Position numbers and translations under genes: made by a program. From NCBI GenBank assembly GCA_027475525.1, contig JAMWFC010000082.1:3040115-3104114 (forward strand): a stretch of DNA of 64,000 nucleotides, given 5' to 3'. Positions 34,788-46,676 of this stretch are shown piece by piece (position 1 is the first letter of the stretch; every line of letters starts with the position of its first letter). The notes under the pieces were generated by a model, which ran no database searches, had not been told where the DNA came from, and worked only from the letters and a program-made list of their open reading frames with translations. This stretch comes from Macrolepiota albuminosa. Taxonomy: Eukaryota > Basidiomycota > Agaricomycetes > Agaricales > Agaricaceae.

Positions 34788-35350
34788 TCAATTACTGTTG
34801 TGCTGCTTGTATGCCATGTGTTGTGCTGCAGTCTCATGCAGCACTAGGGATTCTATACAAGCCTCTTCAGGCTCCTCATACCATTTGTCATTGGAGGACG
34901 GAGATGGCAGCCTCTTCAGCACAGCATTCTCTGAATGTGGGTCCATTGCCCATACACATTGGGGGTATCGGGCTAGAGGGCCCTCTACCAATACTGCAGG
35001 TAAAAAGGGGATGTTAGCCCCTGGGGCCCCTTTCAGGGCATCCTTAGAGAAGTGCACATTAACATATGCATGCCCTTCCAGGTGCTTACCCCGACAATCC
35101 TTTTGGAGTTGCAAGGCTTTAGCCTCAGTGAGGCATGTACTGACACCCCAGGAACTCTGCTCCCAGAGTGCGTAGTAAATACCATGGATAATGGTTGTAA
35201 AGACACAACCTCAGATGTGCTACTAGCAAGGCGCTGAATCAGCTGGGGGGCAGCTGGAGCAGGGACATTGTCATAGGGGAGGATGTCCTGTCCTAGACCA
35301 GCCTCCTGGCTGGAAATGGCAATGCTCAACTGAGTCGAGCAAGAGGGCAC
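34788..35350 (-). pseudogene. ORF3 middle part of A2
   Basis: Open frames 35,350-35,033 and 35,114-34,788 match A1 54,860-55,476: a segment rich in Pro and Ala around QLIQRLASSTSEV, then an acidic part (PSPSSNDKWYEEPEEAC). Cut at 35,350 by solo LTR D. Confidence 0.6.
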
Positions 35351-35359
35351 TGATGATGC

Positions 35360-36293
35360 TGATAGGACCCCATACAGGATCAGCGCATCAACAGCAGGCT
35401 ACGGCAACATGGCACAGGCTCAGGATACCTTAGCGTGTGCTAACTAACCAATTTTGGCAATATTTGATGGCCGCACATGGCAAGAAGCAGATCCAATCAA
35501 TCATAGCACCGATGGCAGCAAGAATGACAACTGACAGATGGCATCAGTCACTGATGACAGCACTTAGGGAAAAGCCTAATGATCTATCAAAAACTGACAG
35601 ACAGCTTGGCGTTTGACTTTGGCGTCTGATACCGCTTAGCGCCTTGATCTGGCACCTGACATCGCTAAGCCTTTTGGACAGACAGAAGGGTGATGGATTG
35701 ATGGTTTAGCATCGCGATCTGCCACCTGGCGTTACTAAGGGTCTTGAATGGACAGTAGGAATCTGAAACCGTTGGAGCTACCCCTATAAAATTTTCTAGT
35801 TTACCGCACTTTGGCAATGGTTAGTCACTGGCGACGGTGAACTTCTTGTAGTATAAAAAGTACTTACCGACTTGTATATACCCATCGAACCAAGAACAGA
35901 GTTTCCTGCTCCCTTTACTCCAGTCTCCCTTACGGTCCAAGTCCCATTTACGGTCAGCAATGTTGAAGTCATCGGCAGCTGCAGACTCTCACTAACACTC
36001 GACACCCTCGTGACTTGCAGCTACGGCAGGCATTAACAATGCTTAGACCTCGCTAAGCTTACCATGTTCTTGCCGCTCCCATTGCCATGTTCACTTACCA
36101 CTTCTTTCATAGGCGCTTTGTCTTAGCGCTTTGACACTTGCCGACCCTCTTCCGACTTTACTTTTATTTTCATAGGCGCATTCTCTGGGACCTGCCTGGG
36201 ACTCCTCTCATCACTTTAGTGTGCCCAACGCAAGCTTTTGGTATGGTAACACTATTAATATATTTGTTACTGACCAAACTTTGGGCGTCATCA
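35360..36293 (+). mobile_element. Solo LTR C1
   Basis: TGATAGGACCCC start, GGGCGTCATCA end, 934 bases. Flanking atgc and acgt differ only by C/T transitions, compatible with a decayed 4-base target duplication. No internal region. Confidence 0.8.
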
Positions 36294-36871
36294 ACGTCCA
36301 AATTGTGCTGAGTACTGCATGCACTATCACTAGTATAGCTACTTAGCCAATATAGCTTTGGGCATGCTAGGTGTGTGAAAGAGTCCCAGACAGGTCCCAG
36401 AAAACACATGGTAGGCAAGAGGTTGGTGGCAAGGAAAGTGGGTGATTGGTGGCACTTGCATAAGGCTCCAAAACATGGCTACAGAGTGCTAAAAGTTGCT
36501 AAGGAAAAGTGTTAAGAGCATGGGAAAGTCACTAAGGAAGGCGCTAAGAGGTGTGGGAAAGTTGCTAAGAAAGGTGCTAAGAGGTGTGGAAGAGGGTCAC
36601 TAAGAGGCACTAAGTGTTAGCACCTAGAATGTGATGATAAAAAACAAGGTTGCTTAGCAGATCTAAGCACAAAAGCCAAGCCATAGTTGCAAGGTGCTAG
36701 AGAGAGAGAGAGAGAAAACTAGAGCAGAGTCCTCTTGCTTGACACAGTCAACAAGAGGTAGTCTGTTGCATATAGTGACCAAAATGTTGGGATACGATCT
36801 CTACTGCCAAATTGATTCCCTATACTACTAACAAAAAGTAAGTATTTATAGTAAAGGAAGTTAGCCAACGC

Positions 36872-38002
36872 TGATAGGCTTCTACTCAGACTGAGCGCAT
36901 CAAGGGACATTATAGGCCAACCAACACTTGACGTACTGAAGACTCTAGTGACCAGTTGGGAATATAGAGCAGCCCTAGCTCTGGCACTCTACTACAGGAC
37001 TTATCCATTTACCCTAACCACCAGCTACCAGGCCTTCAGCACACTCCATTCACCTATCCCAAGGACAAAGGAGACTCAGAATGTATAGCGCTAACATGAT
37101 GGTGGGAGGAGACTCTAACTAAAGCCTGATCACTTCCAGAAGGAGCCAGCAGCAGGTGCTGCCATTTGATGAGGCACTTCAATCAGAAGTCTAAAAGGAT
37201 CAATGACGGCAGCACAGGATATACTTAAATCCGACATCTGGACCTGTCAGGAACTAGTACAGTGAGTAGGGCTGACATTAGCGCTCTCAGTTACCATACC
37301 CTGGAACAGCCTGGCCAATCGGAGTTATAGTAAAAGTGAGCAGACTTGTATAATTCTAAGTCAATATAGACCATACCCTGGAACAGCCTGGCCAATCGGA
37401 GTTATAGTAAAAGTGAGCAGACTTGTATAATTCTAAGTCAATATAGAGTTGCCATTGGTCGCCGTGAGTCATAACACTGTTGGTCACTGTCATCCATGTG
37501 CAAAAGGTTGCTGTTGACAGGTCACCATTAGAGGAAACCACAAGGAGAGGCACTAGGAGGTAGCGCCGCAGATGGACTTTTATCTTGGCAAACACGGTAG
37601 TGCATAGTATATAAAATAGCTATTTGACATGTATATAACAACAAATCGTAACCTCTTGAGCACTCAAGTTATACTTAGCATTCAAATTGCACTAGCTTTC
37701 TCTGACTTTGTCACTAAGTCAGGCGCTAGCCTTGTTTATCTCGTCTTCATCATTTATGGTGCTACCTATGGGCACAATACGCTGCGCTACTCGTCTTTTC
37801 TTCTATATCTTTGTTTAAACTACGATGCTTACTGTCTGCCAGGTAGCCCCCAAGGCGCTATAATCTAGCACATCATTTTATCACCTCCACTCAAGCACAT
37901 CAGGACCCTGTCAGGACTCCTCACAACTATGCATGCCAAGCGCTGGAGACAGCGTTGTACTGCATATACGTCCAGCACACCCAACCACAGTTGGCATCAT
38001 CA
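36872..38002 (-). mobile_element. Solo LTR B2 with target duplication ACGC
   Basis: Plus strand TGATAGGCTTC to GGCATCATCA. Flanked by acgc at 36,868-36,871 and 38,003-38,006. Contains one 77-base duplication; net about 1,054 bases. Confidence 0.85.
37294..37447. repeat. 77-base tandem duplication in B2
   Basis: Exact copies 37,294-37,370 and 37,371-37,447. Confidence 0.95.
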
Positions 38003-38361
38003 ACGCTAAGAGAATAAGCGCCGCTAGAGGATGGTAAACTGATAAGAATGTAAGTAAATGTGGTGAATTGAATTGTGTAGTAAAAATGTCCATAATGATG
38101 CTGTCATGGAAATATTTTATCATTCTATTTTGTAAGCGCTGCCACTAGCTAAAAGGTGTCAACAGTAGTGTGAAGAATAAGTGGTGCTATAAAAAGTGGT
38201 CTGAGAGTAATTGAAGTCTGTAGCTGCGAGTTATTAGTGTAAAAATATAGGAAAAATAGTGCTGGAAGTGCTAGAGCATGGTGCTTCTGGTGGTACTAGT
38301 GGGCTCATGTGAGGTGTGGGTATTGGTGCTATCTGTAGCCAGCCACAATGCAGGCTCATCA

Positions 38362-39540
38362 GCATGTCCTCCACTTCTTGCTGACGTGCCCTTTTGCTAG
38401 AGTCAGTGTAGTCTGCCGCTTATAAGCGGCTGATAGGGCAAGGAGATCAGTTTTGCGCTGAGCACGTATGTGATTCATATTGTCCATTATCCAACTGATG
38501 AGGACAACAGCCTCCGCATCACGGACAAATGACGAGTCTGCAGGTACATCATACTCATTGTCTCCCAGGCGTTGGAGGAGAGTAGCCAGGACTAAGTCCT
38601 GGTTGAGACTGGGCTCGACAGCCCATGCTTTTCCTTTGTCATGTCAAGGATACAACTCTTCTTCTGAGCTGGGCTCAGGTTGGTGCAGCATCTCCAGCCG
38701 CTGTAACAAGGAGAGCCTGGCCAGGGTCTCCATTGGTGCATGAGCCAGAAACTTGCTGCTTTGTTCTGTATTGAGAGCTTCTGTGCTCTCACCAGCTGTC
38801 TTTGCTGGCAGGAGGGATGATCTACATCCCTCTGAACTGTCAGCTGGCATTGTTGCTGCCTGAGAGGTCAATTTTCCTCCCTTAGTGGGCGCCTCATACA
38901 AGGCACTGTACTGGGGCATTGCACTCCAAGCTCCCATCCAAGCTAGGGAGTATGGCATCATTGCTGGCACACCAGCCATGCCAGGGTAGTGTGCCGGGGC
39001 CATAAACTGGGGCAAAGGATGTGCCTCCATTGGCCCCCTTGCCAGTATGGGGGCAAGCTGCCTCCATCCTGACATTGCTTGGAGGCTAAATAGCCCTCCA
39101 TGCTGGACTTGCTAGGATTGGCCCTCAGCATGATGTGGCGCATAAGTGCCCTGTGCCATCTGAAAAGGCAGAAAACCACCCATGGGTGCGTTCTGGCATA
39201 AAGTTGCCCTGCATGAGTTGTTGTAGCAGATAGCCACTGATCACTGGCTGCTGCAGTGGGTAGCCTGTTGCTGGGTATTGCTGCTGCTGTGAGAAGCCCA
39301 TAGCCTGTTGCGATTGTCTCTACTGGGGCACATTTTAGGTCAGTGGGAGAGCCATCTGCCCCCTTCAGCTGATGGTAAGACCAATGGTGCAAGCTCAAAC
39401 TGCTGCTGATGCTGCTGCTGCTCACTGCTGTCCATAGGCATGTTGTCCATGGTTGAGGAAAAAAAGGAAGCTCAAACTGCTGCTGATGCTGCTGCTGCTC
39501 ACTGCTGTCCATAGGCATGTTGTCCATGGTTGAGGAAAAA
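38362..39540 (-). pseudogene. ORF3 N-terminal part of A2
   Basis: Begins MDNMPMDSSEQQQHQQQFEL near 39,528, matching A1 (MDNMPVDQSEQQQ). Gln/Pro/Ala-rich stretches follow, then MRAQKLSIQNKA and the block around 38,480-38,600 equivalent to SFLHDAEAVV. Two overlapping frames result partly from a 77-base duplication at 39,391. Cut at 38,361 by LTR D. Confidence 0.6.
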
Positions 39541-39544
39541 AAGG
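39391..39544. repeat. 77-base tandem duplication at the A2 ORF3 start
   Basis: Copies 39,391-39,467 and 39,468-39,544, spanning the start codon and the Gln repeat. Confidence 0.95.
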
Positions 39545-39649
39545 AAAAAAGAAATTTCAAATTTTAAAGCATGTCTCAGCCACAATTGCTGACCAACTCA
39601 GCCAAGCTGCAATCGGCACTGCCAATCAAATTAAGTGCTGGCACACTTA

Positions 39650-41318
39650 CTTAACTGATGTGGGTGCTTAACGCCCTTCAACTCCAAATAACGGTCAAGT
39701 GCCACCAGCTTGGAGCGATGGAAGTATGACTCCTATATTGTGTCTCCAAGGGACCATCATACCTCAAACTTGAGCATATTCTGCTCAGTCCACTGGTGCC
39801 CTATGATGCACTCAATGAACTATTCATCATTGTCTTGTGCCCCAAAGTCATAGGGGCCTGGGGTTGCCCTGTTAGAGAACAACACATTGTCAGATGCGCT
39901 ATATGGTCGCAACAGTGACACATGAAACTTTGGAACAATTCGTCGTTCCTGTAATGCCTGCAGCAGCTCCAGCACATAGTTGGAGGTACTTGGCTCTGTG
40001 TCTAGCACACGGTATGGGCCTACCCATTTCAGGCAAAGTTTACTTGCCCATCTCTTGGAAAGCCTCAGGTTATATGTTGACAGGTAGACCAATGCTCCCA
40101 CTGATATTGGCAGATCCGTTTGCCTACAGTGATTGGCATTTTTCACCTGAAAGACTTGCGTCTCAATGATGGCATCATGCGCCACTGCAATATTCTCCAG
40201 GGCCTGCCTGGTGAACTTGACTATGCCTTGGTGGGCTACCACATCTGCATGAATATTGTGCAGCATGGAGGGCAAGTACTCTCCATTGAGCTCAAAGGGT
40301 GCATACCTTGTTGTCTCTGAGATACTCATGTTAATTGCAAACTCAGTGAGTGGACACCAGTCCACACAGTCTCGTTGATCAGGGCAAACAACTGCCCTCA
40401 GAATCTGGCCTATACTGCAGTTGGCCTGCTCAGTCTGCCTATCTATTTGAGGATGGAATGAAGTTGACATGAGGAGTCTAGCTCCTAACAGCTTGTGGAG
40501 CTCCCTCCATCATTGTGATGTGAATTTTGAGTCACAATTACTCATGATGGTATTAGGCAGCCCATGCAGCCTAATAATCTCCCTGAGGTAGATCCATGAC
40601 AGCTCCTTAGCTGTCAGCATTGTTCACACCAGTATAAGATGCACCATGCTTCTCATGCAATATATCACTACTCAGAGGTAGTCAAATCCTCTAGACTCAG
40701 GAAAGGGACCTACAAAGTCCATTCCAATGGAGTCCCAAGGTTTCACCAGCACAGGTAGCTGGTGCAGCTTCCTGGCAGGAGATCCAGGGAGCAACTTTGC
40801 CCTCTGACATGCTGTGCATGATGCGCAGAACTTGGTAACCTTCTGGGCCATGCGTGGCCACCAATACCACCTATGGATGTATCCCAATGTCTGTGCAGCA
40901 CTGAAGTGCCTCACCAGGGCATGGGCCTGGTCCAGTACCTGCGTTACAATAGTTCACGTATAGGGAAGGCAAACCACTGCCACTCCTTGACGATTCTCTG
41001 TTGTGATTAGTCTGTCAGGCCTCTGCCTGAACTGAGGAAGGTTGTCAGGATAGGTGATTATCTCAGTGAAGAGGAAGTCATGTCCATACTTCTGCACCAC
41101 TTTCATATGGAAGTTGTTGTTGCCCAGGCTAGGTGGCTAGAATGAAGGTGATTTGCCTTCTAGCATTTCAGCCAGAGTGAAGGGTTGATTGGGGTGCTCG
41201 GGTTGCCCAGCTGATGCTGGTTTCATGACTTCATGCTCCTTGAGCAGCTGGGTGGCTAAGTCCCACTCTTCACGCTGCTTCCTGAGGCAAGTACTTTGCC
41301 TGCATTCATCATTGCACA
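39650..41318 (-). pseudogene. Integrase and chromodomain of A2
   Basis: Frames 41,322-41,137, 40,914-40,672 and 40,470-39,820. Zinc domain with CASCTACQRAK; core with DSIGMDFVGPFPES; and STSFHPQIDRQTEQANCSIG carrying the last catalytic Glu. The chromodomain lies at about 39,830-39,660 and is badly damaged. Arranged as in A1 51,600-53,490. Dead through stops and shifts. Confidence 0.75.
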
Positions 41319-41944
41319 TCACACATATGTCCAGGACATGTTCCCTGATCTTCTGGTACTGTGGAGAGGTAGATCCTCCCCATCTGGGTCTATGCGGCAG
41401 TCTGCCTGCACATACTTATGAGGCTCATGAGCCTCTCCAACTATATTGCTCTCAAAGTAGCAAGACAGGCAGTCTGCTACTTTATTGAGTTCGTCTTTAA
41501 CATAGGTGATGTCGAACTGATATCTCGACATGTAGTCAATCCAATGTCGCTGACACGGCAACAAGTTCACCTGAGTTTTGAAGAACTCAAGTGCCTTATG
41601 ATCAGTTATGATATAGATGAGGTATCCCATCAGCTTATCCTCCCACTTGAGGAGGGCCTCAAGAATAGCTAGGATCTCTAGCTCATGCATAGCATAGTTT
41701 TGCTGGGCAGTCATGAACTTCTTCAATATGAATCCAGCTGGCTGGCAAGTCTGCCAGCTACTCCTCTGGCCATACATGGCACTGATGCCTGTCTTAGACA
41801 TGTCTCAAATAAGCCAAATAGGCTTGTCCCATCTAGGGTTGATTGGTCAAATTACCAGAGTTTTTGTACAGATCCGTTTGACCATTTTGAAGCACCGCTA
41901 GTGCAGCAGCCTCCAATTGAATAGTGATCTGTTCTGTGTCATGG
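41319..41944 (-). pseudogene. RNase H domain of A2
   Basis: Frame 41,801-41,319: SKTGISAMYGQ, PAGFILKKFMTAQQNYAMHE, ITDHKALEFFKTQ, RHWIDYMSRYQFDITYVKDE. This is the gypsy RNase H end of RT. Upstream it is separated from the RT palm by solo LTR E2. Confidence 0.75.
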
Positions 41945-42685
41945 TGTCACGACTCCTCCCCTCCGGATCCACCCCGGGACACCTTCAGAATCTCATCCAG
42001 GACCCTCTCTCCGACCCCACAGAACGTGCCCTGCCATCACCCAGCATCCCCTGGCAACTCCACATCATGGACCCAGGATCAACCACCATCAACTCCCAAT
42101 CAACAACCAGATTACGCCAACCACTTCCGGGCCATCATGCATCACGCATCACAGCTCCCTCCACGTCAATTGATTGTGCGCCCCACACATGTAATCCCAG
42201 TATACAGTCCCCCTCCCACTACTCAATGCCTCCCAGAACTTATCCCAGACACTCCAGAACCCCAGAGACCCAGACCCGGCCCTGTAGTACTTATAGTGTA
42301 GCTCCCCATTGTATTTGCTAGTTTTGATATTATACTTGTTTGCTTGTGTGCCCCTTTGACTGACTGGTACACCCAACTGGTATGCTTTGACTAGCATGCT
42401 CAAATTGTTTGTATGCTCCTAAGACTGGTATGCACTTCACAACTTAAACTTTACTAACCGGGTCTTGTCCTAAAACCTCTGGTTCTCGACTTGACTCAAA
42501 CCCTCTTAACTCTTTGCCCCCCACCCAATTCCCGGACTAAGTCCCCTATCCCAGGAATCCCCTATTCATGTCTTGAACCCTGGAAGCTCAGTCTAGAGTT
42601 CCAGACACCTGAGTACACATAGATCAAGTCCGCCTTGTAAGGACGTTGCTTTCCTGGAAAGCCCCCGATTCAGCAGAACCTGACA
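41945..42685 (-). mobile_element. Solo LTR E2 with target duplication CATGG
   Basis: Plus strand TGTCACGACTCC to CAGAACCTGACA, 741 bases; reverse orientation to E1. Perfect 5-base target duplication catgg at 41,940-41,944 and 42,686-42,690. Inserted in the RT coding region of A2. Confidence 0.9.
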
Positions 42686-43726
42686 CATGGCCATGAGTGG
42701 CCCAGTATAGGCAGTAACATTGGGCAAAAAGCTTGATATGTAGTTGACAAGGCCAACAAACTGTTGGATGTCATTGTAGTTTTGTGCCATGCACCACTCC
42801 TGAATGCAGTCAAGCTTGTCCTGATCGGGGTGTATACCTCGCTCATTAATGACATGCTCTAGACAGTCTATACTTTGAGCGTAAAGCTCACACTTTTTCT
42901 ATTTCAAATACAGCTTGTACTTGTATAGTCATTTGAATACAACTCTGAGGTGCTGCTCATGCTCCTCCATGGAATCCAAATAGATGAATATATCATCTAA
43001 GTAGACATGCATAAAGCATCCTATCATGTCTTGAAATATAGAAGTCATTAACCTCTGAAAAGTTGTGGAGGCATTACAGTCCTCAATCTGCATTATATTG
43101 CTTGCAAACGTGCCTATGATTGAGGCAAACATGGTCTTGGGTACATCTTTGGTGCGAATGCGCACCTGCTCATATACCTTGCAAACGTGCCTATGATTGA
43201 GGCAAACATGGTCTTGGGTACATCTTTGGTGCGAATGCGCACCTGCTCATATACGTAAGTGAGTGATACTAGCCATGTCTTCCTGGATCACCTCCTGATC
43301 TGGTAAAGGAGTTATATCCTTTATGGTATTGTCATTGCACTGATGCGCATCAAGAGCTGTTTGAAGGGTTCCATCCTTCTTTGAGATGCATAGTAGTGGT
43401 GCAGCCTGAGCAGTGGTGCATGGTGACCACCACTGAGCATTCAAATCGTGATTAGTTTTATTGCATAGTTGCTCCTGAAGTGCGTGTAGGCAGCATAGCA
43501 AGTGATACTTGTATTGCTTGCTCTCATCTATGAGATTGATCTCATAGCTCACTTCCCACCATGGCAGGAGCTCCTCCTTGGTCCCATTGACCATATTGGC
43601 AAACTCTTCCTGCCATTGCTGATGCAACCGAGGAATATCTTCCTCACAAAGGCTTGTCACCTTCTGTTTCCCCTTCAGACATACTGGAGGAAGAACTTCC
43701 ACCGTATCTGCTGGTGGTTGAGGCTG
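42686..43726 (-). pseudogene. Reverse transcriptase domain of A2
   Basis: Frames 43,702-43,247, 43,165-42,929 and 42,790-42,593 (the last partly LTR). Motifs PPWWEVSYEINLID, APLLCISKKDGTLQTALDA, NIMQIEDCNASTTFQRLM and the catalytic VYLDDIFIY. Broken by stops, a 77-base duplication at 43,101 and E2. Confidence 0.8.
43101..43254. repeat. 77-base tandem duplication in A2 RT
   Basis: Exact copies 43,101-43,177 and 43,178-43,254. Confidence 0.95.
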
Positions 43727-44335
43727 CTATGCATATTGCTTGCAGAGTGCAAGCACCTGATTAACACTGTCATTGGATATGTGCAGCCTTAGTGGAGAAT
43801 CCACTATCACTGTCTTGTGAGCCACGAGGTTTTTCTCCTCACATTTGAGGGAATATGCTATGAACACTTCATCTGCTGCTGGCTGGCAATATGCTAGTAT
43901 CACGATCATTCATTGCTGGTGTGCATTTTGTGCACATGTAGCTGCTACCAGCTTGTTTTACTCCTGCAGCATTTTGGGGTTGTATGCCCAGTCATATTTG
44001 GAAAGGGGAGCTGGTCGCTCCAATAAGGACCATGTGTCCTTATAATATGAGGCTTCTGCCTCTTGGTTGCTGTCCCTCAAGTCATCTAACTTGACTTGTG
44101 AGGACGTAGGTGGATATACATCCACTGAGTCCTCTAGCTTTTTTGCCTTTGGCTGTCATTTATCTGGAGGCTTTGTGCCTCAAACATCAAGAGTGAGTAT
44201 TTGCTTGTCTCTCATCTTGGAGGCTTGATACTCCTCCTTGCTCATCATCACCACGTTGTGGTCTGAGCTCAGCCCAGGCATAGCCTGTACTTCCTCATCC
44301 ACATCCTCTACTGTCAGCGCTTTGCGCTAGCCAAG
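43727..44335 (-). pseudogene. Protease-RT spacer of A2
   Basis: Low-conservation linker equivalent to A1 49,060-49,740. It is informative at two codons where A1 has TGA and A2 has CAA (SSQVKL and DSNQEAEAS, near 44,095 and 44,065). Confidence 0.55.
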
Positions 44336-44850
44336 TCAGGGAGAATCCTTGTGCTTCTCCATAGTATAGTGACGTTGCAGGCAATTATCAGTGTTGTCTG
44401 CTATAGCTTGTTCTGCTAGGATCACTTTCCCATTCACTAGCACCTGGCAGTGCTCAAAGTCTGGCATGACTTTGTTATGCCACATGAATGGTGTTCCCAG
44501 TATCATGTTGTAGCGATCAAAGTTTGCTACATCTATATATTCCTGGCTCCATGAGCCCAGTGTCTGGATGGTTACGGTCATCTCATACTGGACCATAGCG
44601 TGGCTTCCTATAGTGCCCAGCTGCAATGCCAATGGCATGTCTAACTCCTGTATAGAAATTCTGTATATGTTGGTGAACTGGGGTGTAATACCCAAAGTAG
44701 TACTCCCAGAGTCTCATAAGGTCCATGCTTTGTGGCCATTCATGTCCATATACAAGACCAGTCACTCCTTGTCTGCCCACTTCAATGTAGAGTACTGCAA
44801 AGTGCCTTCTGCTCAACAAAGAGTTACCTTCTTTATCCACACGACATTAT
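44336..44850 (-). pseudogene. Retropepsin domain of A2
   Basis: Contains MGITPQFTNIYRISIQELDM, NFDRYNMILGTPFMWHNKV and the ending MEKHKDSP followed by TGA, the same position as the TGA in A1. The catalytic DSG lies just upstream in another frame. Confidence 0.7.
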
Positions 44851-45307
44851 TCTTGTTGTGATCATTTGAAGACGGCCAATCCATCATTGCCGCTAAGCAC
44901 TCCAAGTCACTGTCATGACTGTAGTATTTGTTGTTGTAGGCATCATCGTATATGTCTACTGTGATGTACTCCTTCCCCTACACCACCACACTCTCAGGCT
45001 TGGTGCCCAATCCCTCCTCTGAGGGCTCTTGGTCATCCATGGGACACTCAGCCTCAGACTCAGTGAAGATATCTCTGTCACTCCCACTTGTAGCTGCAGT
45101 ATGTGCAGCATGCAAGTGGGCTCAGAGTATATACCCCTTTCTCAGAGCTCCCATCCTTGCAGGGCAATTGGTAGCGTAGTGGCCAGGCTAGCTGCATGCA
45201 AAGCAGGTCCCTGTCTGACCAGTTACGATCCAAGTCAGCCTTCTTAGCCAGGAAGGTCCCCACATACTGACCTCGTGAGGGTGCCCCAGCAGGCAGTAGT
45301 CACCTGC
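44851..45307 (-). pseudogene. Nucleocapsid and acidic spacer of A2
   Basis: Equivalent to A1 47,970-48,500: LAKKADLDRNW, a damaged zinc knuckle, and an acidic ESVVV stretch. Cut at 45,307 by A1. Confidence 0.55.
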
Positions 45308-45541
45308 TGTAGCGTAGTCCGCTATGTGGCGTTGGCCACATAGCTTTACTTACTGTATAGTAGTCACTATTATATTATATTTATTATAATATAATATTAA
45401 TTTACATTATTATATAACTAGTTTACCAGCTGCTTACAAAGCAGCTTATTTTTGTTGTATACTACATTGTCAATAGACCGGTCTGGTCTGATTCAGTATT
45501 GTGTGCACACCAAGCTCTATAAACTTCGTAACTTCGTTACA
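45308..45541 (+). mobile_element. 5' LTR of A1
   Basis: TGTAGCG start, CGTTACA end. Inverted repeats: 10-base stem 45,321-45,344 with a 4-base loop, 8-base stem 45,428-45,446, an A+T-rich stem around 45,368-45,394 and the palindrome agaccggtct. Confidence 0.92.
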
Positions 45542-45633
45542 TTTTTTTGAATCTGCCAGCTAGGATCTATTGCCTAGCATCCGACATCAGTCGCTGAGTT
45601 CGTTGACAGAACTCTATCAGCTTCTCGAGCTTC

Positions 45634-46650
45634 TTGCACAGCCACACCATGCAAATTTCAAACAGGGGATCGATGAGTAATCCCATTCCTGCAGTGCCCA
45701 CTGATGGCGGGCGAAATGCCCACGACCTACAGGGAGACCCAGCAGACACCCAGGACACATCAGCGTCCAATGCGGGTCAGGTAAGACCCAAGGCTTGGGA
45801 CCGAGGTCAGAGTACTGACCTGGCTGGGAATGAGATCAAGGCCCAGAGAGCTGAAAGCTCACAGCAGGACGGTCCGCAACGCCTCCAGGACAAGATGCCC
45901 GGGGGATTAACGCCCCCAGTTACGCAGCTGCCAGGAGGACCGCGACGGTCTAGCCAATTGGCTTCCAAAGGACCCCCAGAGGACGGCCAACAGTCAACCG
46001 GCACCTATGGTGCCCCAGGAGACGCCGAGTTGTCAGTACGGACTGGGAGAGCCCTCCCTCCAAGCTGGAGTAGTGGGACCAGGCGGTCCACCGTGGGCTC
46101 AATGCCTTTTAAAATGGCAGAAGCCCGCATAGAGGAGGTACCAGAGGAGGCTGCAAGGCCTGAAGTATCCTGCGCAGAAAACCGATTCCCGCACACACCA
46201 GCAGTGGAGGAAGCTCCGGAGGTTGTAGAGCTTCCAGAGGAGGTGATGGAGTCATCAAGTGACGACAACGCCGGAGCAGAGGAACAGCAGCTGAAAACCG
46301 CGTAGAGCTTCCAGAGGAGGTGATGGAGTCATCAAGTGACGACAACGCCGGAGCAGAGGAACAGCAGCTGAAAACCGCGTATACTGTGCGCTTGCGGGTG
46401 TTCTGGGACTTGCACCCAGAGGTGATGAAATACACCACCCAAGCGTGACTTGAGCGCTACGCGTCAGCCCATATAGTAGCACTTAGGCGACAAGGGCACG
46501 AAGTGCCCAATGTATTCAGTACAAAATATACTGATTTGATGGTGAGAGTGCTCACGATGGAGCTGCAAATGTATGTGCAGCGGAAGGCCACACGGCAATC
46601 GGGGGTCTTGACCCCCTGGAGCCACACATCTGAGGAATGCTCGGCATGAT
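45634..46650 (+). pseudogene. Gag ORF1 N-terminal part of A1
   Basis: First Met at 45,634 (or MQISNRGSM slightly downstream). About 200 residues rich in Gly, Pro, Gln and Ser with no fold recognisable, then an acidic stretch that contains a 77-base duplication (46,225), then VFWDLHPEVMKYTTQ, a TGA at 46,446 and the conserved ORF1 block KYTDLMVRVLTMELQMYVQ. A second TGA lies near 46,648. The block is shared with F and G. Confidence 0.65.
46225..46378. repeat. 77-base tandem duplication in A1 gag
   Basis: Exact copies 46,225-46,301 and 46,302-46,378. Confidence 0.95.
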
Positions 46651-46676
46651 GCAATCAAGACATTGGAATCGAGCTA

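Larger units (their letters stand above)
35351..38361 (-). mobile_element. Solo LTR D in A2 ORF3, itself hit by C1 and B2
   Basis: Starts TGATGATGC, ends CTCATCA. Without C1 and B2 and their target copies it is about 938 bases, like the C LTRs. Flanks gcac (35,347-35,350) and gcat (38,362-38,365) fit a 4-base target duplication with one transition, and the old ORF3 fragment at 8,850-9,290 shows the uninterrupted target (gcatgtcc). Its middle, around 36,340-36,860, aligns in reverse with C. A (ga) microsatellite lies at 36,700-36,716. Confidence 0.7.

Noticed and set aside
36700..36716. (ga)n run as a regulatory element
   Set aside because: A simple microsatellite inside a decayed LTR.
46005..46482. 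Minus-strand Ser-rich ORFs
   Set aside because: Antisense of A1 gag; codon pattern and similarity support the plus strand.
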